A DNA stretch of 64,000 nt. Source: Rhabditoides inermis. Lineage: Eukaryota; Nematoda; Chromadorea; Rhabditida; Rhabditidae. The stretch covers positions 303,501 through 367,500 of the forward strand of contig CAWZYM010000191.1 of assembly GCA_963966185.1 (NCBI GenBank), in the 5' to 3' direction. The translations under genes and the position numbers were made by a program. The notes below the pieces were generated by a model. It searched no databases and had not been told where the DNA came from. It saw nothing but the letters and a program-made list of their open reading frames with translations. The stretch's first letter is position 1. Each line of letters starts with the position of its first letter. Shown here piece after piece: positions 38,901-64,000 of the stretch.

Positions 38901-39859
38901 CCGCTGTCTTCGATCTCGGCGTTCCTGCGCTCTTGCAGACCCCGCGCCAGAGGCCCGGCCAGACTTTCCATCACACGCTGGCCAGACTTTCCCACAGCAG
39001 CCATGTGCTGTGAATATGGTTGGAAGAACAGGAGTTCGATTCCACAAACTTTTGTGTGATAGTACTAGTGAGAAGTATCCTACCTATCAAAGAGTGTAAA
39101 GTCAAAGAATACTCCGTGCTCGATTTTTTGACATCTCTTTCTAACATACCTGGTTCGCCGACAAGTCGCTGCGCAGCGAAGCCATCGGGCGAGCGATCTC
39201 TGTCGGTGCCTGAATTGAGTGTTGAAAATAACTTTCTAATAAGGAAAAATCAAGATTTCAGTAGAAAAAGAACCGCTCAGTCAGTCGTTATGATTACTAC
39301 CTACCATCTTGGAAGCGGCTGCAGTGGTGGCAGCAGCGCTGTTGCTCCTTTCTAGAAAGAGATACAGTGCTACCGTATCATTTAGGATTACTATACTCCA
39401 CCGTACCCTTCACATCGCGGTACCCATCGAGCAGAGTGTTGTACGAGACGTCCATATCCTTCCATCCGAACACCGGCTCCTCACACTGGGAACCATTCGA
39501 TAATCAATCGATAATCAATCGATAGTCAATCGATAAACCAATCGATACGTACCTTAGGACAGGTGAACTCATCCTGCTTGAGGAAGAGGCTGGTGAGACA
39601 TTTCGCACAAGCGCGGTCGCCGCACGGCAGCCTATAGGGGTACGGTAGGTACAGGAATCTAGCTATACGGTAGGTACAGTAGGCTATACGCTAGGTACAG
39701 TTGGCTATACGATAGGTACAATATACTATACGATAGGTACACTAGGTTATACGGTAGGCACGGTAATCTAGCTATACGATAAGTACAGTACTCTTTGGGG
39801 TTGACCAGGAGGTTGTGGCAAATGCAGCAGGAGAGATACGCGTCCAGGAGACGAGTTAA
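34807..39859 (-). CDS. RING-finger protein (putative E3 ubiquitin ligase), 15 exons seen
   Basis: Exons on the minus strand: 39792-39859, 39553-39631, 39407-39485, 39305-39351, 39150-39209, 38885-39007, 36810-36902, 36697-36765, then 36196-36288, 35952-36041, 35789-35875, 35658-35735, 35355-35450, 34931-35047 and 34807-34872 (TAA stop). Codon phase agrees at every junction, giving 414 residues. Exons 1-3 encode a RING: CCIC, then NPKELPCGDRACAKC, then FTCPKC, i.e. Cys-x2-Cys, Cys-x-Asp-x2-Cys-x2-Cys, Cys-x2-Cys. RING domains bind two zinc ions and recruit E2 enzymes. The rest is polar, with acidic clusters (EDSGDSGDE, TDSDDEDMM) and a likely helix (LLKRLEKITREKIRAKH). The N-terminus is unresolved: either ATG just upstream (about 39874) or another exon. 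The join from 38885 to 36902 spans the LINE and is the weakest; alternatively the upstream part ends at a TGA at 38846. The RING spacing recalls TRIM/MSL2-type rings, but I do not assign a family. Confidence 0.72.
35055..35221 (+). repeat. Dispersed repeat (copy b)
   Basis: Copy of the dispersed element described at 25349, duplicated together with the segment; it lies in the intron between exons 35355-35450 and 34931-35047 of the RING gene. Confidence 0.8.
35888..35925. repeat. (GA)n microsatellite
   Basis: Shorter allele of the GA run seen at 26173-26220, in the equivalent intron. Confidence 0.95.
36907..38475 (+). repeat. Dispersed repeat (copy c), split by a LINE insertion
   Basis: The left half (36907-37019) ends in GGCAGACGATTATGGCA and the right half (38408-38475) resumes with ATTATGGCACCGTGTTTCG; when the LINE is removed the two halves align with the uninterrupted copies at 35055 and 48962. 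This proves that the LINE arrived after the dispersed element. Confidence 0.85.
37020..38407 (+). mobile_element. Truncated non-LTR retrotransposon (CR1/Jockey-like LINE)
   Basis: Encodes a broken reverse transcriptase. At 37020 the frame reads RVFERMLCYNI, like the start of the RT domain; about 40 expected residues are then missing and the frame resumes at 37082 with IYLDIKKAFDSVVH (motif A), followed by LSGVPQGSVVGPLLFLIY and the catalytic YADDMKL (37361-37381 region). A frameshift near 37455 moves the rest to another frame (37447-37977: KSRVIHFGK, IKDIGIYL, YKIRPVLEYGSEV). The 3' part has no frame, an AATAAA at about 38383, and an (ATT)n tail. A 9-bp target-site duplication, ATTATGGCA, flanks it (37011-37019 and 38408-38416). 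The element is 5'-truncated, internally deleted and inactive. It sits in the RING-gene intron, opposite to the gene's direction. Confidence 0.9.
38596..38760 (-). repeat. Dispersed repeat (copy d)
   Basis: Reverse-complement copy of the element at 25349 (CCAGAGCGATAGTTTTTGATC, GTCTGCCTCTCTTCTTTTGC, CTGACTCTCCGTCTTCCTC). With copy c it makes an inverted pair flanking 38476-38595. It lies in the same RING-gene intron. Confidence 0.85.
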
Positions 39860-39898
39860 CTGAAAAAAGCAGATCATGAGGAGAAGAAAGAGGGAAGA

Positions 39899-39902
<4 letters not shown>

Positions 39903-39944
<42 letters not shown>
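39903..39944. repeat. (GA)n microsatellite
   Basis: GA run plus GA/GGGAG-rich sequence to about 39998. On the minus strand it is a pyrimidine tract just before the RING exon acceptor at 39859. Confidence 0.95.
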
Positions 39945-40284
39945 AGAGAGAGGGGGAGCGAGAGAGAACAGAGAGAGAGGGGGGGAGAGTGGGGGAGGGG
40001 GGAGTGGTAATCACTTCGGTAATCATGCTGATTCACTATCGTTCTATTCTAGTAAATCGTGCGCCAGATACATCAGAGGAAAACGAAGAGTCAAATAGTG
40101 GCGACAACGGTGGATCAATATGAAAATCTCTCTGTTGCAGTCACAATGTTATATTGAGCTCTGGAGTGTGGAGTGGTTAGAAAATGTGGCAATTTGAACA
40201 AATAGGTTCAAAATGTTTCAAACGTATAGCGAACTTTCGGTAAGAGAATGCGTAAAAGAGTGTGTAACTGAAAAAAAAACTCAC

Positions 40285-41540
40285 ATGACGTATTCCTTAG
40301 CAGCTGCCACGCAGTCAGGTAGATGAGCATCACGCAGAGAACGCAAACACCTGTGATTACTGGAATACACAACAAAACACTTGTGAAAAACAAATAGCTG
40401 CATTGCTGCAGTTGCACACAGCAAAACATGCAGACCGCTCGAATAAAATGCAAAATTCAAACGGATATCACCCGATTCCAGAAATTACTCTGCGCAGATC
40501 GTCTATAAGAACTGTTCGAATAAAGCTGAACAGGTTTTACTTTTACCGATGGATACGCACTACGCACTAATTTCTGATGAATTGTAATTATTATAGTTAA
40601 TGAAATGCAGATGCGGACCGAATGTTATGCAAAGGTATCCTCATTATCAAGAACTCACTTTTCGGAGGGTGGCAGTGACCGTTCGAACAAATCTCAAAAG
40701 GTTTTACCGATTGTGTAGTGTAAATTGAGATGAGTTATCAAAATCATGAAAATACAGATGCGGACCGTTCGAGTAGATGTACACGGCTCTCGGCAGGTCC
40801 GCGTAGGCTGTGGGAGTGACACAGACGTCCACCTGAACATGACGTCATTTTCAGAAAGGTATTTTCAGAAAAGCCTGCGCTTCTGACCTCTCTCGCTTGA
40901 ATCGTACGTTTAAATGCAAGAAGCATGGACGAAAATGCAAGAGAGAGCCCTATTGTGTGACTACGCCTTTCTATTTATGACTTTTCAAACCCACACAAGC
41001 ATCGGTGCTGTATATGGCACCTAGTGCCACTACGACAGTAGAGTACAGGAGGGGCGGAGACAACATGAGCAGAGCGTAGACGGAAAGGGGCACGGTGGCT
41101 GAATTGGAATTGGGGATGATGACGTTTCACTGGATAATGTAATACAGTTCACTAGATTCTAGATTTTCGCATAGTAGATCAAAGTTGCTGCCAATCTCTT
41201 CAAAACACTCTCAAATGTCTTCTAAACACCCTCGAACACTCCCGAAAAGCCTTTTGGAATACTCCCGAACACTTCTAAATCGCTTTGGAAGAATCTAACC
41301 GCACCTTAGACTAGATACGTTTCACTGGACAAAGTAATTCAAGTTATCTCCGTGCACTTTAATATGCAAACTTTTACGTATTCTCCAATCACTAAACACT
41401 GTGTCTACCGTAACCCGATAAACATACCGTATAGGTATGTGTATGCTCCACAGTCGATCCACTCCCAGCATGACGGTCAGTCCAGCGCGCATGTTCATAG
41501 AGAAGAGACATGGAAAAAAATTGGTTGAGAGGGAGAGAGT

Positions 41541-41573
<33 letters not shown>

Positions 41574-42165
41574 AGGAGAGAGAGAGGGAGGGAGGGAGAG
41601 GTATAAGAGACGATAAGGCTGCTCACCATATGCCACCATTTTAAAGCAGTCCCTGTTAGACATGTTGTAGCCACCAAGTGCAATGTATAGTCTATACACC
41701 TACACAGGTTAAACAGAGTTTAACAGTTCGGTTTTACCTCACATGTACGTAATACACGGACGTGAAGAAGTCGGCGAGAGCCACGACGAAAATGAGGCCG
41801 TAACACCGCGTGTGCAGCTTTTTTGACGATGCAATACCCAACATTATTATCGCATTCACTGCAAAACTCCATCATTGACAACACGTAGAAACCATTAAAT
41901 TCATTGAAGTCATCATTCATTGATCATTGAACTTGTGATTCATTGAAATAATTGAAATCATCATTCATTGATTATCAATCATCATTGCAAACTCCAATCA
42001 CTCACTAATGATTCCTATCGTCGACAATGTGGTCGCGCCAATGATCATATTTGTCGGATAGAGATTCACTGGCTTTCCATTCATTATCAGTCGCGGAATG
42101 TCTGTGGTGTTCATTGAAACACCATGCGTTGTCGGAAAGTGTGTTGTGAACATTGTGGAATGCAT
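40285..42165 (-). CDS. Rhodopsin-like (class A) GPCR, TM1-TM5 only
   Basis: Minus-strand exons: 42006-42165 (start ATG at 42165; N-glycosylation site NTT; TM1), 41743-41858 (end of TM1 with Asn, then TM2 with LIFVVALADFF), 41627-41699 (first extracellular loop and NRDCFKMVAY, the conserved TM3 Cys), about 41428-41512 (RAGLTVMLGVDRLWSIH, TM3 with DRL in place of DRY), 40995-41098 (TM4, VYALLMLSPPLLYSTVVVAL), 40766-40832 (second loop, VDVCVTPTAY with the partner Cys) and 40285-40359 (TM5, VCVLCVMLIYLTAWQL). Phases agree for TM1-TM2, TM2-loop 1, TM4-loop 2 and loop 2-TM5. Two joins are unresolved: loop 1 to TM3 has no AG acceptor, and TM3 to TM4 has a phase mismatch, so a small exon may be missing. 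TM6 and TM7 are not found before the RING gene. Ligand unknown. Could be a truncated receptor or a decaying gene. Confidence 0.75.
41528..41602. repeat. GA/GGGAG microsatellite inside the TM3 region of the GPCR
   Basis: On the gene (minus) strand this is a CT run between the donor-like sequence after MVAY and the TM3 exon. It is in frame with both sides, so read-through would insert a Ser/Leu/Pro-rich stretch into TM3, which would not fit a membrane helix. Confidence 0.9.
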
Positions 42166-42170
42166 TGCCA

Positions 42171-42258
42171 CTGTAGGAATGATTACCGTGGAAAAGGTAC
42201 TTATAGACTTGTGGGCGGAGCCAATCATGTCATGCAAACGTAACATGATTATTACACG

Positions 42259-42293
<35 letters not shown>

Positions 42294-43422
42294 TCTATCT
42301 CTCTCTTTCTCTCTTTGAAGCAGGAAAAGGAGGACTTGTTGATCGTTCTCCCTCTGTTCACTCCATGAACACCTATTTATAAACAAGGATACTGTATCAA
42401 CGTGATGAATATATTTCTTCCCGTTAGCTGCCGTGTCGGTTCCGGACCCGACGCGGCTTTCAAAAATTGAATGCGAAACGGACTTTGTCTCCCGGCCGAT
42501 GCTTCAGCTTAGACTCCCGTAGACTCTACTATACCGTCTTACTAGGTGAGACCTTATCAGTCGTCGAACCATTGCGTGAGAGAGCGGGGCTTGCATTTGC
42601 TAAGGGCGGGGCTCCGTCACTCGCGGTTAGGGCCATGACACAACCATTCCTGTTGCCGGGTCGATCCCACCAGCGACAAACTCGAACCAGGTTTACGACA
42701 CATGCTGGAGGCGGGACGAGAGATAGATCGATGACATAATCTTGCTAATCGGTCGCTCTTGTCAATCAGCACGGGCAGCAATGTACTCCTTTTTGGCAGT
42801 CATGCTTTTCGATTGTTTTTTCATGTATAAGTATGTATATATGTATGTCATGTATATTCATGTATTATACTGGAATGATAAAGACAATTTCATCAAAATA
42901 AAACGAAAAGTCGAACTTTCAAGGACGTTTTCAATAATTTCGCACGTGCAACGTCCGTTTCCATATCATCACCCTACACTGTTATCTAGCATGCCCCTCC
43001 CAGTCTAGTCCCTCCGTGCCTTCTCTCTTCTCCCTTTTCCTCTCTCGTCCTTCCAACCGCCATTCACTCACCCCGCACCCACACTGAGTGGCAGACATGC
43101 GAACCGACCATCCCCTATGTCTACTATTATATGTGCGTTCCCTGCTCCTCCTCCTCCTCCTCCTCCTCCTCCTCCTCCTCCTCCTCCTCCTCCTCCTCCT
43201 CCTTTTCCTCCTCCACTTCTCCTCATCCTCCTGCTCCTGCTCCTGCTCCTCCTGCTCCTGCTCCTGCTCCTCCTCCTCCTGCTCCTGCTCCTCCTGCTCC
43301 TCCTCCTCCTGCTCCTCCTGCTCCTCCTCCTCCTGCTCCTCCTCCTGCTCCTCCTCCACTTCTCCTTTCAGTTCATACTCCACTCATCCCTTCTCTCCCT
43401 GTTCTTTCTCCAATGCTGTAAG
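42171..43422. promoter_or_regulatory. Intergenic region between divergent GPCR and KEKE genes
   Basis: About 1.25 kb with no exon I can support. It holds a (CT)n run at 42259-42312, an AT-rich stretch at 42790-42900 and a long CTC/CTG-rich trinucleotide run at 43141-43367. Because the flanking genes point away from each other, both 5' ends and promoters should lie here; no TATA box or start site can be fixed from sequence alone. A frame of 91 codons at 42467-42739 has no recognisable content. Confidence 0.4.
43141..43367. repeat. (CTC)n/(CTGCTC)n trinucleotide run
   Basis: A pure CTC/TCC run (43141-43203) is followed by mixed CTC and CTG triplets to 43367. All frames are open (poly-Leu, poly-Ser or poly-Pro) simply because of composition. 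Most likely it is an intron or 5' region upstream of the first clear KEKE-gene exon. Confidence 0.9.
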
Positions 43423-44327
43423 AAGACTCAAGAGAAGCCGCAGCCTGGGAGAAGCACCAAGGAAGCGAGTGAGAGGAGTGCCAAGAGCTCCAGAAGCACC
43501 AAGTCTACGCGCAGCGCCAGGACCACCCACGACGTCAAGGCGGTGGGTGCGGGGTACTGTAGACTACCGTAGTCATGGAGTACTGTAGGTACAGTAGGTC
43601 GGTAACCTATTTGTTTAAGAAGCGCAGTGTCGAGCAGGTAGAGGACTCTAACAAGTCGGGGCGCTCGAAGAAAGTACGGAGTATTGGAGCTACAGTATAC
43701 CTCGGGTTACTGTATTTTGAATTTTCAATTCCAGAATGCCGTCGGCTCACAGAAGGACGAAGGAGAGTCTGACAAGTCTGCCCGCTCTGAAAAGGTTGCG
43801 ATCTAGCGATATCGATTACTGTAGTTACTGTAAGACTAGGGTACTGTATTTTGAATTTCAGAAGCTCGACAGTTCAAATAAGGAGGAGAAGTCTGACCAG
43901 TCATCACGCAAAGAGGTGGGTAACATGGTGATACTGTAGAGATACTGTAACTTAAATTTCTTAAAACTCATATTTTTTTCAGAATAACAGCGTCTCTCTG
44001 GAGGACGCTGAATGTGAAACTGCTCGTGGCAGTCCAAACACCCATTCTACAGTATCCCAGACATCGAAGATTATCGAAAACGGACACATGAGAGTGAAGG
44101 GACTGTACCGTATTCTCCCATCCGAGAAACCTGGATCTGCTGACGTCACTTCTGAGAGGGAGCAGAAGTCGTTGAAGGAGCAGTCAGGAAAGGAGCAGTC
44201 AGGAAAAGAGCAGGAGAAGAGAGATGAGAAGACGGCAAAGCAGAGACTGGAAGAACTGAGGAGGGATAAGGCGAAGATCGAACAGTTGGAGAAGGCAATC
44301 AAGGTAGCGTCTCTCTCTCCTTCTCCC

Positions 44328-44360
<33 letters not shown>

Positions 44361-45804
44361 TTCACCTTTCTATTTCTAGGATGAGGAGAGGAGGAAGGAT
44401 CAGAAGAAGAATGAGCCGTCTGAAATCAAGAAAGCCAATGAGAAAATCGAGAAACTGCGATTGGAAGTGACAGCTATCAGAGAGCATATGAAACAGCGAA
44501 AGGTGCAAGCGGAGAAAGAAGAGAAGGAGAAGGAGCAGAGGGAACAGAGGGAGAAGGAGCAACGAGAGAGGATGGAGAAGGAGAAGACTGAACGGGAGAT
44601 GAAGGAGAGAACGGAGAGAGTTCTGAAAGAGAAGTTGGCAAAGGAGAAGCGAGAGAAAGAGGAGAAGGAGCAAAAAGAGAAGCGGGAGAAGGAGGAGAAG
44701 GAAAGGAAAGAGAAGGAGGAGAGGGCAAGGAAATCAAGAGAGCAGAGGGAGCAGAGGGAGAGGGAGATTCAGGAGCAGATGAAACGGGCCGAAGAAGAAT
44801 CTCTCAAGGAGAAAGAAATGAAGCAAGCGAGTGCTGCCAACAGCTGTTCCTGCGTCTCTTCCGCAACGTCCGTCAATTCCGCCACCAGCGTCACTTCCGC
44901 GACTAGCGTAACTTCCGCGACCTCAGTTGCCAGTGATTCTCTGGTGAATGAGACAAAGAGCAAGAGACAGAAGAGAAAGGCTTTGGAGAAAGAACTGAAG
45001 AAACTGGCACGACTGGAAAAAGACATGGAAGGACTGAGGAAGCAACTGGAAACTGCGAAAGATGAGAAGGAAAAGGAGGAGATAAGGAAGAAGATGGGAG
45101 AACTGCAGAAGAGAATCGAGAGGTGCAAGAAGAGGATTCGGAGGCTGAAGGGAGAAGAGAGGAAGAAGAAAAAGAAGAGGAGGAGACACCAGTGTAAGCA
45201 TAGTCATGGAAAGGGATGCAGGCAACCATTGAGCAAGAGTGCAGAGAAGAGGGAGGAGGAAGAGAAGAAGAGGAAGGCTTCTGACAGTGCTGTGAAGAAG
45301 GAAGATTCTGACCTGAAGACTGCGGAGCTACAGAAGGAGCAGAAAGTGGAGGAGAAGAAGGTGAAGACTGCTCTGGATGCTGATACGAAGACTGCAGAAC
45401 ATTTTGTGGAGCAGAAGAAAGAGAAGGAGAAGGAGAAGGGAGTGGATGGCGACATGAAGACAGCTGAGCTTCAGAAGGACCAGAAGAGTGACGACGAAAA
45501 GAAAGAAAAGAAGACGAGCAAGGAAAAGAAGGAAAACAAGGAGAAGGGAGCGGATGGAGACATGAAGACTGCTGAGCTTCAGAAGGACCAGAAGAGTGAA
45601 GACGAGAAGAAGGAAAAGAAGACGAGCCGGGACAAAAAGAAGGAAAAGGAAAAGAAGACAGATCGGGAGAAGAAATCGAAGAAAGAGAAGACGACTGAGA
45701 AAGAGAAGAAATCCAACAACGAGAAGAAAACTGACAAGGAAAAGAAGAAAAAGACGAAGAAAGCTAAGAAGGACAAGAAGAAGGCATCTGAGAAATCCAA
45801 GTGA
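43423..45804 (+). CDS. Lysine/glutamate-rich (KEKE) coiled-coil protein, 5' end not resolved
   Basis: Six exons, all joined in phase 0: 43423-43542, 43620-43673, 43735-43794, 43862-43915, 43983-44303 and 44380-45804 (TGA), 677 residues as seen. The start codon lies further upstream and is not identified. Exons 2-4 are 18-20 codons long and share a core: SNKSGRSKK, SDKSARSEK, SDQSSRKE. The last exon has long alternating Lys/Glu runs predicted to form charged coiled coil; a Ser/Thr/Ala/Val repeat (SATSV repeated, about 44875-44935); a His/Cys cluster (CKHSHGKGC, about 45195-45225) that could bind metal; and about four imperfect copies of a unit with KTAELQKDQK (45310-45640). Such KEKE tracts occur in triadin-like, cytoskeletal and proteasome-associated proteins. 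I cannot choose among these. The codon choice is normal for coding sequence and the splice phases are consistent, so the gene is real. Confidence 0.78.
44308..44360. repeat. (CT)n run forming an intron pyrimidine tract
   Basis: CT repeat in the short 76-bp intron before the last KEKE-gene exon; it serves as the polypyrimidine tract of the acceptor at 44379. Confidence 0.9.
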
Positions 45805-46750
45805 ATGCACTAACCAACATACCGTTTACTTAAATCTTTCAAGTCATCTTATTAGATACAGTCGTAGTCTACTTTGAAATTGCAGCGTCGACCAACCTAG
45901 TGATTCCCCGTTCTCTTACAAATGTTCACCATAAAACAGTTCTCACCGGTGTCTTATTTTTGTTTCGTGAAAGAACCCACCAAAACATCAGTTGTTTTTG
46001 GGATTCCTCCAGCCTCGGTCTCATCCTCTCGTCGTCTGGCGCTCTCTCGATTGCTTGCGTGGCGAGAGAGTGGATCGATCGGAGTGGGCGGGGCGTGGCG
46101 GCCGGCCAATGCGCTCACCCCTCTCTCTCTCACTGACCAGCGTTCGGGGTCAGCCAGCTAGTCTCCAGCTGCGTTGTGGGCGCTTTGTCGAACGATTATG
46201 CCTCGCACCTTTCAAACCACCTGCCATTGTTACGCTGTACGTTTCCTGCGTCTTCTTGCAGCCCCAATAAGGATAGTAGGAAGAAAGTGCACATAGTAGG
46301 AACTGCTACGCACACAGCAGCCACATTAAAAGATGACGGTGCTGTTCGCAGTTTAGACCGTGTGCACTTCCTTCCTACTATCCCAATAAGTCGCTCGCGC
46401 GCGTTCCTTTTTCGTTGGTGCAATTACATTTCAATCGCTCGGCGGTCGGGTCGCGCGGCGGCGCTTTTGTTTGATTTTCGTGGCGTTTGCTTAGCCGTCT
46501 CCGTCGCCCCGTTTTCCGCCTGTCCGCCGCTCCGCAGCCCATTTCAGCGCCGTTCCGAGTAGTACTGTATTTTTGGCCGGCTTAGTCATCACTCGATCGA
46601 TACGTTTCATCATTATTAAGTAATTACAGGTGTATACGTTTCAGAAGTTATTCGATGGGCGCCCAGCGCCGAGGAACTACTACTACTTCTACTACTACTA
46701 ACCCTAGAAGATAGTTGAGAGCAGCGCCGGACGCGTACTCAACGAGGCGT
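45805..46750. promoter_or_regulatory. Intergenic region: KEKE 3' end, small inverted-repeat element, adaptor promoter
   Basis: The left part should hold the KEKE 3' untranslated region; I see no certain polyadenylation signal. 46271-46383 is a small inverted-repeat element. 46380-46560 is GC-rich with many CpG (GGCGGTCGGGTCGCGCGG), which may be the promoter of the adaptor gene starting at 46751, and 46675-46700 holds a short CTA repeat. The exact transcription start is unknown. Confidence 0.4.
46271..46383. mobile_element. MITE-like inverted-repeat element with target-site duplication
   Basis: 113 bp with terminal inverted repeats GGATAGTAGGAAGAAAGTGC and GTGCACTTCCTTCCTACTAT(CC), flanked by CAATAA on both sides (46265-46270 and 46384-46389). 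No coding capacity. A related element lies at 52959-53093, so this is a small non-autonomous DNA transposon family. Confidence 0.82.
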
Positions 46751-63603
<16,853 letters not shown>

Positions 63604-64000
63604 GTGAGAATAGAAGGAGATGGGGAGAGAGAGAGATGGAAAAAGGTCTATATGAAAAGTCCCATTGTAAAAAAGCAATTAATAGATGAATCTAACAGCT
63701 AGTGATAAAAGTGCATATTGCTGCAAACTATTAACACTGAATACAAACATACATAGTTATTTTCAAGAGTGATGATTGGAAGTTGTAGTAGTGCACTAGA
63801 TGCATACAACAGTTCGCATTGTTGAGACTTGAGGTGTGAGGATACTTGTCGAACTATGTTTAAATGTACTTTGTTGCAGATTACCAATATATCACGTCTA
63901 ATTCCTATTCGTATTGTCTGAATACAAAAAAAGACATCATGTCTCGCGTGTAAGAGCGAAATACATTTTGTCAAAAAGTTGAGAACATTAAATGTACATA
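63604..64000. other. Intron of the adaptor gene, right edge of window
   Basis: After the donor GGAG|GTGAGA at 63603 I see no further exon. The sequence is AT-rich and without repeats or recognisable sites. Confidence 0.5.

Noticed and set aside
39792..40359. Direct GPCR-RING fusion (TM5 exon spliced to the RING exon)
   Set aside because: The TM5 exon ends in phase 1 and the RING exon starts in phase 0, so the join would destroy the RING frame; no bridging exon was found.
40660..40690. Small exon HCHPPK between the GPCR loop 2 exon and the TM5 exon
   Set aside because: It has acceptable edges, but loop 2 joins TM5 directly with matching phase (SN-V-ITGV), so the extra exon is not needed.
42467..42739. 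91-codon plus-strand frame in the GPCR-KEKE intergenic region
   Set aside because: No recognisable domain, no convincing splice sites and no repeat support; left as non-coding.
44362..45810. Minus-strand Ser/Leu/Phe-rich frames opposite the KEKE exon
   Set aside because: They are shadows of the Lys/Glu-rich coding strand; the plus-strand frame has matching splice phases and a clear stop.

Overview
The window is animal (metazoan or close holozoan) nuclear DNA. It has spliced genes with short introns, a class A GPCR, a RING-finger gene, a truncated non-LTR retrotransposon, small inverted-repeat elements and a large satellite. I cannot name the species. All gene models below were built by hand by matching splice sites and codon phase across exons; exon edges may be off by a base or two.

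Layout. (1) 1-24884: satellite array of 20-bp monomers paired into a 40-bp unit and organised in kilobase higher-order blocks. (2) 24885-26785: a unique segment carrying seven exons on the minus strand. (3) 26786-34580: a second array of the same satellite. (4) 34581-36499: a second, nearly identical copy of the unique segment. Here its seven exons are the true 3' end of a minus-strand RING-finger gene that continues upstream to about 39859. One intron of that gene holds a LINE fragment nested inside a dispersed repeat. (5) 40285-42165, minus: five transmembrane exons of a rhodopsin-like GPCR, with TM6 and TM7 not found. (6) 43423-45804, plus: a lysine/glutamate-rich (KEKE) protein gene. (7) 46751 to at least 63603, plus: one gene of about 31 exons for a single-pass membrane protein. 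It has a tiny N-terminus, a Cys-rich juxtamembrane segment and a cytoplasmic tail of about 1,050 residues with at least a dozen Tyr-x-x-(Ile/Leu/Val) motifs. In design it resembles PAG1/LAX-type phosphotyrosine adaptors but is much larger. The gene runs off the right edge.

How the parts relate. Satellite plus gene end has been duplicated as a unit, leaving an orphan copy of the last seven RING-gene exons between two arrays. The GPCR and RING genes are read leftward; the KEKE and adaptor genes are read rightward from a shared intergenic region at 42171-43422. The large adaptor gene shows repeated local tandem duplication of segments that span its own splice junctions. I regard this, together with the gene itself and the GATA-motif satellite, as the most interesting content.
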